Below are positions 16,301 to 24,360 of a stretch of DNA of 64,000 nt, piece after piece. Position 1 is the stretch's first letter, and the number at the start of each line of letters is the position of its first letter. The stretch is from positions 47,126 to 111,125 of the forward strand of contig NZ_SOBG01000009.1 in assembly GCF_004365575.1 (NCBI RefSeq). Reading direction: 5' to 3'. The DNA comes from Hypnocyclicus thermotrophus. Its GTDB lineage: Bacteria > Fusobacteriota > Fusobacteriia > Fusobacteriales > Fusobacteriaceae. The notes under the pieces were generated by a model, which saw nothing but the letters and a program-made list of their open reading frames with translations, ran no database searches and was not told the origin of the DNA. The position numbers were made by a program, and so were the translations under genes.

Positions 16301-17143
16301 GTGAATAATGATATTATAATAGAAAAATTAAAGTCATTTAATTTTTCTAAAGCGGAAGCACAAGTATATATGACACTTATAAGATATGGAGAATTAAATG
16401 GTTCTCAAGTCTCAAAACTTATTGGGCTTAATAGAGGGACTGTATATACTGCGCTTAATAATTTATATGAAAGAGGTGCAATAGTTCTCTTACCAGAGCA
16501 AACTAATGTTTATAGAGCAGAAAATCCTAAAACGCTTATAGAAAATTTAACAGAAAAATATATCCTTGAATACAAAAATTCTGCAGAAATTTTAAAAAAA
16601 GAATTCGAAAAAATGGAAGAAAAAGATACAGTAAAAGTGGAATCTATCAATTTAAAAGGATATATGAATTTTATTTTAAAAGCAAAATCACTTATATACT
16701 CTGCAGAAAGTGAGCTATATATAGAAACAAATGATAATTTAGTAGATTTTTATGAGGAGTTTAGAGAATTAGTAGAAAAAGACGTAGATTTATATATTAG
16801 AGTATATACAAATGAGAAAGTAATAGAACTAGTAAATGAAGATTTTCCAGAGTCATTTAATGAAATAGGGTTTAATGACAAGAACTCAAAAGAAAGAAAA
16901 ACTATGATAGTTGTAGATAATGAAAAAGCATTAATAGGTAATGGGAAAAAAGGTGATGACTTTATAGCCACATTTACAAATAATAATTATTTAGTAAGTA
17001 TTATTTCTGATAGGATACATTATAGTATATATCTTGACAATATTGTAAAAAATGAAGGGATAAACTATTTGAAAAAACATAAAATAAATAGTTTGCACGA
17101 AGAAAATATATTAAAAAAAATAAAAAAATATTTAAAGATATAA
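16301..17143 (+). CDS. TrmB family transcriptional regulator
   Basis: About 280 residues. N-terminal winged helix typical of TrmB: FNFSKAEAQVYMTLIRYG, SQVSKLIGLNRGTVYTALNNLYERGAI. A coiled stretch follows, then a C-terminal effector-like domain with TMIVVDNEKALIG. GTG 16301 is preferred over GTG 16292 because GGGAG (16288-16292) is 8 bases before it. First gene of an operon with XylFGH-type transporter genes; TrmB proteins commonly control sugar ABC importers, so local control by sugar is inferred. Confidence 0.85.
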   Translation: MNNDIIIEKLKSFNFSKAEAQVYMTLIRYGELNGSQVSKLIGLNRGTVYTALNNLYERGAIVLLPEQTNVYRAENPKTLIENLTEKYILEYKNSAEILKKEFEKMEEKDTVKVESINLKGYMNFILKAKSLIYSAESELYIETNDNLVDFYEEFRELVEKDVDLYIRVYTNEKVIELVNEDFPESFNEIGFNDKNSKERKTMIVVDNEKALIGNGKKGDDFIATFTNNNYLVSIISDRIHYSIYLDNIVKNEGINYLKKHKINSLHEENILKKIKKYLKI

Positions 17144-17155
17144 AAGGGGGAGGAA

Positions 17156-18208
17156 ATGAAAAATTTTTTTGTATTAATTCTCATAATTCTCTCTTTTTTA
17201 TTTATATTAAAATATAGAAAAGAGAATTTTTTAAAAAAATCTCATAAAGTAAAAGTAGGCTTTTTATTAAAAACAATGCAAGAAGAGAGATATATAAAAG
17301 ATAAAAAATATTTTGAAGAAGCAGCTAAAAAATATAAAATGGAAGTTATATTTGATAGTGCAAATAATAATGAAAGATTACAAATGGAAAAATTAGAAAA
17401 TATGATAGCTAAAGGGATAGATGTCCTAGTACTACAACCAGTTAATACAGGAACTGCATCAAATATGGTTGAGATAGCACATAAAGAAGGTATAAGAGTT
17501 GTAGGATATGATTCTATGATAGAAAATAGTGATGTTGATGTACATGTAATGCAGGATAGTTGGAAAGTAGGAGAATTACAAGCAAAAGCGATGGTAAAGT
17601 GGTTTAAAGAGTATAGGGGCGAAGTCAAAGGGAATGTAGCACTTATAATGGGACAACCGGGTGATTCAAATGCAAAAGCTATGAGCGAAGGAGTATTAAA
17701 AGTTATAGCTCAAAATCCAGGGCTTAAACTTGTAGCAAAGCAATCACATGAGAATTGGGCTAGTGACAAAGCTATGACTACAACAGAAAATCTTATGGCA
17801 AAATTCAATAATAATATAGATGCATTTATTTGTAATAATTCAGGATTAGCAAGAGGTGTTATAGCAGCACTTGCAAGCTATAATTTAGATAGTGTAGGAA
17901 AAATCTTTGTAGCAGGAGCCGATGCAGATCTTGTAAATGTTAGATACGTAGCAGAAGGTAAACAAGCAATAGAGATTTATAAAACTATAAAACCTTTAGC
18001 TGAAAAAGCTGCTTATGCTGCTTATAGATTAGTTGTATACAAAGATAAAACAAATATAGATGAGATACTTTTATATGATAGAAAAGTATACAATGGTTAT
18101 AAAAGTGTACCTACAATTATTACTCCTATATATGAAGTAAATAAAAATAATATAGACGAAGTAATCATAAAAAATGGTTTTCATAAACGAGAAGACATAT
18201 ATAATTAA
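17156..18208 (+). CDS. xylF: Xylose-type (XylF-like) sugar-binding protein, membrane anchored
   Basis: 350 residues, periplasmic binding protein of the CUT2/xylose class. Many stretches match XylF: NMIAKGIDVLVLQPVN, VVGYDSMI, VGELQAKAMV, GADADL, and the C-terminal EVNKNNIDEVIIKNGFHK. The N-terminus is one hydrophobic helix (about 4-19) followed by KYRKEN, without a lipobox Cys or a clear AxA cleavage site, so it may be an uncleaved membrane anchor. 12 bases after the TrmB gene, 10 bases before xylG. Substrate is D-xylose by homology; another pentose is possible. Confidence 0.88.
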   Translation: MKNFFVLILIILSFLFILKYRKENFLKKSHKVKVGFLLKTMQEERYIKDKKYFEEAAKKYKMEVIFDSANNNERLQMEKLENMIAKGIDVLVLQPVNTGTASNMVEIAHKEGIRVVGYDSMIENSDVDVHVMQDSWKVGELQAKAMVKWFKEYRGEVKGNVALIMGQPGDSNAKAMSEGVLKVIAQNPGLKLVAKQSHENWASDKAMTTTENLMAKFNNNIDAFICNNSGLARGVIAALASYNLDSVGKIFVAGADADLVNVRYVAEGKQAIEIYKTIKPLAEKAAYAAYRLVVYKDKTNIDEILLYDRKVYNGYKSVPTIITPIYEVNKNNIDEVIIKNGFHKREDIYN

Positions 18209-18218
18209 GAGGTAAAAT

Positions 18219-19757
18219 ATGAAAAAAATAGCTGTAAAAGTAGAAAATATAATAAAAGATTTTCCAGGAGTAAGAGCGTTAAATAATATTAGTTTAGAAG
18301 TGAAATATGGAGAAGTATTTATTTTAGCTGGAGAAAACGGAGCAGGAAAATCGACTTTAATAAAAGTTATCTCAGGAGATTATGATTATTATTTTGGAAA
18401 AGTATATATAGATAATATTTTAAGGACAAAAGAAAATAAAATAAAAAAAATAGCTGTAATTAGACAAGAACTTAATTTAGTAGAAGAACTAAGTGTAGCA
18501 GAAAATATATTTTTAGGTAGATTATTAAAAAACAAATTTGGAATTATTGATTGGGAAAGAATATATTTAAAATCAAAAGAATTATTGAAAAAATTAAGTA
18601 TAGAAAACATTGATGTAAAAGAAAAAATTAAAAATTTAAGTATTAGTCAAAGACAAATTATAGCTATTGCAAAAGCTTTATCTAAAAAAACAGATATTAT
18701 AATATTTGATGAACCCACAAGTGCACTTAGTGAAAATGAAATAAAAACATTATTTAAAATAATAAATGATTTAAAAAATAAAGGGGTAGCAATTATATAT
18801 ATTTCTCATAAAATTGATGAATATTCATATATAGGAGATAAAATAGCGATACTTAGAGATGGTTCACTAATAGGTAGAGTTCAAAATTTAAAAGAGATAA
18901 CATTAGATGAAATAATTACTAAAATGGTAGGTAGGGACATAAGTGATATGTATCCAAAAGAAACAATAGATATAGGAGAAAAAATATTTGAAGTAAGAAA
19001 TATATTTTTAAAACATCCGAAATATAATGATAGATATGTAGTAAAAAATGTATCATTTCAATTAAAAAAGGGAGAAATTTTAGGGATAGCAGGCTTAATG
19101 GGAGCTGGGCGTACACAACTTATGTTAAGTATATTTGGAGCTTATGAAGGTGAGATAGAAGGAGAAATTATATTAGAAAAAAAAGAACTTAATATAAAAT
19201 CTCCAAAAGATGCAATAGAAAATGGTATTGTTATGGTAACAGAAGATAGAATGAAAAAAGGTTTGTTTTTAGAAAATGATATTAATTTTAATGTGATTAC
19301 AGTAGATAAATTACTTAGAGAAATATCAAATAAAATAGGAGTATTAAACTTTGATAGAGGTAAAAAATTAATTAGAAAATATATAGAAGAAATAAAAGTG
19401 AAAGTAGAGTCGCTTAATATACCTATAAAAAATCTAAGTGGAGGAAATCAACAAAAAATTATACTTAGTAAATGGTTGGCAACAAATCCAAAAATTATTA
19501 TATTAGATGAACCTACAAAAGGAATGGATGTAGGAGCAAAAGTGGAAATATATAAAATAATTAATAAATTATTAAAAGAAGGAATGTCAATTATATTAGT
19601 TTCTTCAGAATTACCAGAATTATTAGGATTGAGTGATAGAATATTAGTAATGAACGAAGGAGAAATTGTAACAGAATTTACTAGAGAAAATGCAACACAG
19701 AAAAAAATAATGGCGTTTGCAACAGGTAACTTTAAAAGAGGTGAAATAGATGAATAA
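18219..19757 (+). CDS. xylG: Xylose-type ABC transporter ATP-binding protein
   Basis: 512 residues with two ABC domains. First: Walker A GENGAGKST, signature LSISQRQ, Walker B IIIFDEPTSAL. Second: degenerate Walker A GLMGAGRTQL, signature LSGGNQQK, Walker B IIILDEPTKGMD. This double-domain design is normal for the CUT2 family (XylG, RbsA, MglA). Assignment to XylG follows from the neighbours. Its stop overlaps the xylH start by 8 bases. Confidence 0.92.
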   Translation: MKKIAVKVENIIKDFPGVRALNNISLEVKYGEVFILAGENGAGKSTLIKVISGDYDYYFGKVYIDNILRTKENKIKKIAVIRQELNLVEELSVAENIFLGRLLKNKFGIIDWERIYLKSKELLKKLSIENIDVKEKIKNLSISQRQIIAIAKALSKKTDIIIFDEPTSALSENEIKTLFKIINDLKNKGVAIIYISHKIDEYSYIGDKIAILRDGSLIGRVQNLKEITLDEIITKMVGRDISDMYPKETIDIGEKIFEVRNIFLKHPKYNDRYVVKNVSFQLKKGEILGIAGLMGAGRTQLMLSIFGAYEGEIEGEIILEKKELNIKSPKDAIENGIVMVTEDRMKKGLFLENDINFNVITVDKLLREISNKIGVLNFDRGKKLIRKYIEEIKVKVESLNIPIKNLSGGNQQKIILSKWLATNPKIIILDEPTKGMDVGAKVEIYKIINKLLKEGMSIILVSSELPELLGLSDRILVMNEGEIVTEFTRENATQKKIMAFATGNFKRGEIDE

Positions 19758-20907
19758 AATTGTATCAAGTAAAAGAAAAAAGAGTAAAAAAATAATACTA
19801 GAAAAATTTTTAAAAAAAAACATGAACTGGATAATTTTACTAATAATGGTACTATTTCTATCTCTTGTTACAGATAGTTTTTTGACAGCTAGAAATTTAA
19901 GTAATTTAATTAGACAAAGTACAATAGTAGGAATAATAGCTGTAGGAATGACGGGAGTAATTCTTTTAGGGGGAGTAGATTTATCTGTAGGCTCTATAGT
20001 TGGATTAGCTGCAGTAACAGTTACGTTATTAATGGAAAAAGGATTAAATGAATGGATTTCAATAATTTTAACACTAATTTTTGTAGGAGGATTAATAGGA
20101 TATTGGAACGGGTATTGGATATCAAGGTATAAAATGGAGCCTTTTATTGTAACATTAGGAATGATGACTATTGCTAGAGGACTGGCATTAACAATATCAA
20201 AAAATAGTTCAATACCTGTAAAAAATGAAAATTTTACTAAAATTGCAGGTAGTTATATATCAATAAAATGGTCAATTATATTACTTTCTATATGTTTATT
20301 ATACATATTAATAGAAGTTACTTATTATGCTATAAAAAAAAGAGAAGTCCTAAAAAATAAAAGTTATATAAAAAATACATTATTAAAAATATTTGGGATA
20401 TTACTTTTATTTTTGATATTTATTATGTACAAAGGGATTCCAAATCCAGTAGCAATATTTAGCGTCATAATAATAATCTCTATTTTTATACTAAATAATA
20501 CAAAATTTGGTAGAGATATATACGCAGCAGGAGGAAATAGAGAAGCAGCACGACTTTCAGGTATAGATATAGATAAGGTACACATGAAAGTTTTTATAAT
20601 AACTTCAGTTTTAGCAGCATTTTCAGGTATTATTTTAGCTTCTAGATTGAATGGAGCATCTCCAAGTTTAGGGAATATGATGGAATTAGATGCAATTACA
20701 GCAGTTGCTATAGGTGGAACAAGCTTATCAGGTGGAATAGGTGGGACTTTTGGTACATTATTAGGTATATTTATAATAAGTATATTAAATAATGGAATGA
20801 GTCTTTTAGGATTACCAGAATCATACCAACTTATAATAAAAGGTCTTATTATAACTATGGCTGTTTGGGGTGATATTGTATCAAAAAATAAAAAATATCA
20901 TAAATAA
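19750..20907 (+). CDS. xylH: Xylose-type ABC transporter permease
   Basis: 385-residue polytopic permease. AVGMTGVILLGGVDLSVGS and FGRDIYAAGGNREAARLSGI are CUT2 permease hallmarks. The enlarged middle region with an extra hydrophobic helix pair matches XylH rather than RbsC. Last gene of the operon; terminator follows. No xylose isomerase or xylulokinase gene is nearby. Confidence 0.92.
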   Translation: MNKIVSSKRKKSKKIILEKFLKKNMNWIILLIMVLFLSLVTDSFLTARNLSNLIRQSTIVGIIAVGMTGVILLGGVDLSVGSIVGLAAVTVTLLMEKGLNEWISIILTLIFVGGLIGYWNGYWISRYKMEPFIVTLGMMTIARGLALTISKNSSIPVKNENFTKIAGSYISIKWSIILLSICLLYILIEVTYYAIKKREVLKNKSYIKNTLLKIFGILLLFLIFIMYKGIPNPVAIFSVIIIISIFILNNTKFGRDIYAAGGNREAARLSGIDIDKVHMKVFIITSVLAAFSGIILASRLNGASPSLGNMMELDAITAVAIGGTSLSGGIGGTFGTLLGIFIISILNNGMSLLGLPESYQLIIKGLIITMAVWGDIVSKNKKYHK

Positions 20908-20920
20908 TTTATTTTTATAG

Positions 20921-20948
20921 AAAAGACTGATTTAGCAGTCTTTTTTTT
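20921..20948 (+). terminator. Terminator after xylH
   Basis: 9-bp stem AAAAGACTG (20921-20929) and CAGTCTTTT (20936-20944), loop of 6, then T-run. Confidence 0.9.
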
Positions 20949-20973
20949 ATTATTTTTTAATAATCTATCACTA

Positions 20974-21001
20974 TTGCAAATAAATAAAAATATGTTATAA
21001 T
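20974..21001 (+). promoter_or_regulatory. Promoter of the yueI-murA-rlmB-sigma operon
   Basis: -35 TTGCAA (20974-20979), 16-bp spacer, extended -10 TGTTATAAT ending at 21001. Confidence 0.7.
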
Positions 21002-21041
21002 AAAATTGTAAAATAATATATTGAATTAAAGAGGGGCTAGA

Positions 21042-21590
21042 ATGCATAATGAATTAGAAGAAAGAAAAAAACAATTTTTAAAAACACAAAATGAAAAAAG
21101 TTTATATTTAGGTGAATACAAAGAGAGAGTTATTGCAGCATTAAAAAAAGATCAAATTTTAGAAGATGATGTATATCAAGAAATAATAGATGCAATAAAT
21201 ACCAAAGAAGCGTATATTTTAAAAATGAGCAGAGATTTAGAATTAAAAAAATTAAAACCATATATAGAAGCAGCAGAGAAAGCAAATATAAAATATCAAC
21301 TTGTTGATGGAATTTCATATATAGGAGATATAGGATTAATAGTAGCAGCTAAAGATGCACTTGATGAAATAAAAGAAAATGTAGTTATTCGTGATATGGA
21401 TCAAGATTTTATAGATGCAGGACTGGGTGAAGTTTTTAGTAAAAATAGAGGTAAAAAAATTTGTTTAGATTGTTATGAAGAAGTAGAAGAAAAACTTCCT
21501 CAATATTTAGATGAATTTAAAAAAATAAATTTTTTGGATAAATTAATAGGTATAAAATGTCCAATTTGTAAGATAAAAAATAAAAAATAG
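21042..21590 (+). CDS. YueI-like DUF1694 protein with C-terminal zinc knuckles
   Basis: 182 residues. The central [17 protein letters not shown] and the Rossmann-like remainder match DUF1694 (B. subtilis YueI), of unknown function. After the domain come [13 protein letters not shown] and [12 protein letters not shown], two CxxC pairs about 33 residues apart that could bind zinc; standard YueI proteins do not, to my knowledge, have them. murA follows after a 20-base gap carrying AGGAGG. Confidence 0.8.
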   Translation: MHNELEERKKQFLKTQNEKSLYLGEYKERVIAALKKDQILEDDVYQEIIDAINTKEAYILKMSRDLELKKLKPYIEAAEKANIKYQLVDGISYIGDIGLIVAAKDALDEIKENVVIRDMDQDFIDAGLGEVFSKNRGKKICLDCYEEVEEKLPQYLDEFKKINFLDKLIGIKCPICKIKNKK

Positions 21591-21610
21591 TGCTTAGGAG
21601 GAATTTTTTA

Positions 21611-22879
21611 ATGGATGCATATAAAATTATTGGTGGAAGCAAATTGGAAGGAGTTTTAAATGTAAGTGGTTCAAAAAATGCAACATTACCAATTTTAGCA
21701 GCAACTCTTATTGCAGAAGGAGAATATATTTTAAAAAATGTACCAAGCTTAAAAGATGTACGTACAATGTTTAAATTATTAGAAAAATTAGGATTAGAAG
21801 TAGAAAAAATATCTAAAAATAGCTATAAAATAATAAATAACGGAATAAAAAATATCGAAGCAACTTATGATTTGGTAAAAACTATGAGAGCATCATTTTT
21901 GGTAATGGGACCTATGCTTAGTCATAGTCAAAAAGCAAAAGTATCTCTTCCTGGTGGCTGTGCAATAGGTACTAGACCAGTTGATTTACATTTAAAAGGA
22001 TTTGAAGCTATAGGAGCAAAAATAGAAATATCACATGGATATGTAGAAGCAATATCAGAAGAATTAATAGGAAATAATGTGATTTTAGATTTTCCGAGTG
22101 TCGGGGCAACAGAAAATATAATTATGGCAGCAGTAAGAGCAAAAGGAATTACAGTAATTGAAAATGCAGCAAGAGAACCAGAGATAGATGATTTATGTAA
22201 TTTTTTAAATAAAATGGGTGCTAAAATTAGAGGTATAGGTAGTAGTAGAATAGAAATAGAAGGTGTAGACAAATTAAAAGCGGTAGAATATAGTATTATT
22301 CCAGATAGAATAGAAGCAGGAACGTTTTTAGTACTATCAGCTCTTTCAAAAGGAAAAGTAGGAGTAACAGATTTTAAGATAGAACATCTTGAAGGATTTA
22401 TATTAAAATTAGAAGAAATTGGATATAAATTAAATGAAAATAATGGAGTTTTTTATGTAAAAGGTGAAATAGAAAAACCAAAACCTATAAGAGTTCAAAC
22501 TATGCCCTACCCGGGATTTCCAACAGACCTACAAGCACAATTAATGACTTTGTTATGTTTTTCAAATGGAACAAGCGAGATAAAAGAAACAATTTTTGAA
22601 AATAGATTTATGCATGTATCCGAGTTAAATAGAATGGGAGCAGATATAAAAATAGACGGGAATATTGCTATAATAAAAGGAAACATTAATTTTAGTGGCG
22701 CAGAAGTAATGGCTTCTGATTTAAGAGCAGGAGCTGCGTTAGTTATAGCAGGATTATTATCAGAAGGAGAAACTTTAGTTCAAAGAATTTATCATATAGA
22801 TAGAGGATATGAGAAATTAGAAGAAAAATTAAAAAATATAGGTGCAAATATAGAAAGGGTAAAGGTAGATATAATATAA
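21611..22879 (+). CDS. murA: UDP-N-acetylglucosamine 1-carboxyvinyltransferase MurA
   Basis: First committed step of peptidoglycan synthesis, adding enolpyruvate from PEP to UDP-GlcNAc. 422 residues. [13 protein letters not shown] binds UDP-GlcNAc; the catalytic, fosfomycin-targeted Cys is present in [27 protein letters not shown] near the C-terminus. ATG 21611 is chosen over an upstream GTG (21590) because AGGAGG at 21596-21601 precedes it. The stop overlaps the rlmB start by one base. Confidence 0.96.
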   Translation: MDAYKIIGGSKLEGVLNVSGSKNATLPILAATLIAEGEYILKNVPSLKDVRTMFKLLEKLGLEVEKISKNSYKIINNGIKNIEATYDLVKTMRASFLVMGPMLSHSQKAKVSLPGGCAIGTRPVDLHLKGFEAIGAKIEISHGYVEAISEELIGNNVILDFPSVGATENIIMAAVRAKGITVIENAAREPEIDDLCNFLNKMGAKIRGIGSSRIEIEGVDKLKAVEYSIIPDRIEAGTFLVLSALSKGKVGVTDFKIEHLEGFILKLEEIGYKLNENNGVFYVKGEIEKPKPIRVQTMPYPGFPTDLQAQLMTLLCFSNGTSEIKETIFENRFMHVSELNRMGADIKIDGNIAIIKGNINFSGAEVMASDLRAGAALVIAGLLSEGETLVQRIYHIDRGYEKLEEKLKNIGANIERVKVDII

Positions 22880-23583
22880 TGAAAAAAATAATAGGGATAA
22901 ATCCAGTAAGAGAGTTATTAATAAAAAGAACAAAACTTAATCATATTGAGATTTATAATGGATTAAATGAAAATACAAAAAATGAATTAATAGAATTAGC
23001 AAAAAAAAATAATACTAAAATAAAAAAAATAAATAAAAGATATGAAAATTCGCAAGGGGTTATAGCTTATATAGAAGATTATGATTATTATATTGATTTT
23101 TTAGAGTTAATAGAAAAGATGGCGAAAAAAGATAAAAGTATTATTTTATTATTAGATGGAGTGCAAGATCCGCGTAATCTAGGAGCAATAATTAGAAGTG
23201 CAGAAATTTTTGGAGTAGATGCGATTATTTTACCACAAAAAGGCGCAGTAAAAATAAATGAAACAGTAGTTAAAACTTCTACAGGTGCTATTGAATATGT
23301 CCCTATATCAGTAGTGAATAATTTATCGGAAGCAATTGATAATTTAAAAAAAATAGATTATATAGTTTATGGTGCTGATGGAAAAGGAGAGACTTTTTAT
23401 CACGAAGAATCATATAAAGGGAAAATTGCACTAGTATTAGGCAGTGAAGGATTTGGAATGAGATTTAAAACACAAAAAAAATGCGATAAATTAATAAAAA
23501 TTCCAATGAAAGGGAAAATTAATTCATTAAATGTTTCTGTAGCAACAGGGATTTTGTTATCAGAAATATCAAAAAATATATAA
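22879..23583 (+). CDS. rlmB: 23S rRNA 2'-O-ribose methyltransferase, RlmB/TrmH family
   Basis: 234 residues, SPOUT fold. N-terminal GINPVRELL substrate-binding part, then the trefoil-knot motifs DGVQDPRNLGAIIRSAEIFG, LVLGSEGFGM and IPMKGKINSLNVSVATGI. Its position directly before a SigH-like gene matches yacO-sigH in Firmicutes. ATG overlaps the murA stop (TAATG). Confidence 0.93.
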   Translation: MKKIIGINPVRELLIKRTKLNHIEIYNGLNENTKNELIELAKKNNTKIKKINKRYENSQGVIAYIEDYDYYIDFLELIEKMAKKDKSIILLLDGVQDPRNLGAIIRSAEIFGVDAIILPQKGAVKINETVVKTSTGAIEYVPISVVNNLSEAIDNLKKIDYIVYGADGKGETFYHEESYKGKIALVLGSEGFGMRFKTQKKCDKLIKIPMKGKINSLNVSVATGILLSEISKNI

Positions 23584-23598
23584 TGGGGTGGCCTAAGT

Positions 23599-24213
23599 AT
23601 GACTATTGTAAATGAAATTAGTGATGAATTAATAGAACAAGCTAAATATGGTGATGCTGAAGCAATAAATGAAATTTTTACACAATATAAAAATTTTGTT
23701 TTTTTGAAATCGAAAAATTACTTTTTAATGGGTGCTGATAAAGATGATTTGATTCAAGAAGGGATGATAGGATTATTAAAAGCTATAAGGGGATATGACA
23801 AAAATAAATTAGCTTCTTTTAAAACTTTTGCATCAATATGTATAAAAAGGCAACTAATTACAGCAATAAAAACAGCAAATTCTCAAAAAAATATAGTTCT
23901 TAATAATGCAGTAGGAATAATGGGGGAAAAAGAAGAAAATAGAGAAGTTAGCTATAATCGTGGATTAGAATCTTATATATCATATGATCCAGAAGAGTTG
24001 TTTTTAACAAAAGAACAAGTAGAAGGATTAAAAAATTACTTAAATGAAAATTTAAGTAATTTTGAAAAAGAAGTTTTTAGATATATGGTAATGGGACTTA
24101 CATACAAAGATATAGCTGAAAAACTTAATAAAAAAGTAAAATCAGTAGATAATGCAATACAAAGAATAAAAAGAAAAAGTGAAATGTGGATAAAAAATTA
24201 TAGAGAAAATTAA
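23599..24213 (+). CDS. SigH-like alternative sigma-70 family factor
   Basis: 204 residues with sigma regions 2 and 4 only. Region 2 includes DDLIQEGMIGLLKAIRGYD and SFKTFASICIKRQLITAIKTA, the SigH/ComX-like signature; region 4 has FEKEVFRYMVMGLTYKDIAEKL and KKVKSVDNAIQRIKRK. In Bacillus SigH controls early sporulation and competence. This gene set gives no sign of sporulation, so a competence or stationary-phase role is a guess. Fifteen bases after rlmB. Confidence 0.88.
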   Translation: MTIVNEISDELIEQAKYGDAEAINEIFTQYKNFVFLKSKNYFLMGADKDDLIQEGMIGLLKAIRGYDKNKLASFKTFASICIKRQLITAIKTANSQKNIVLNNAVGIMGEKEENREVSYNRGLESYISYDPEELFLTKEQVEGLKNYLNENLSNFEKEVFRYMVMGLTYKDIAEKLNKKVKSVDNAIQRIKRKSEMWIKNYREN

Positions 24214-24226
24214 TATTTTTTTAATT

Positions 24227-24250
24227 AAGACTTGGCAAATGTCAAGTCTT
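24227..24250 (+). terminator. Hairpin after the SigH-like gene
   Basis: AAGACTTG (24227-24234) pairs with CAAGTCTT (24243-24250); a T-run follows only after about 10 bases, so termination may be partial. Confidence 0.5.
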
Positions 24251-24291
24251 TAAATTATGTTTTTTTATAAAAAGTATAGGTCAAATAATAC

Positions 24292-24320
24292 TTGTCTAAA
24301 AAAAATAATTATGATATATT
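24292..24320 (+). promoter_or_regulatory. Promoter of leuS
   Basis: -35 TTGTCT (24292-24297), 17-bp spacer, -10 TATATT (24315-24320) preceded by extended TGA. Confidence 0.65.
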
Positions 24321-24360
24321 GAATGGTATAAAAATTAATAAAATTAAGGAGTGAATATTG

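Noticed and set aside
24214..24360. T-box leader for leuS
   Set aside because: No AGGGTGG-ACCGCG element and the space after the promoter is only about 40 bases.
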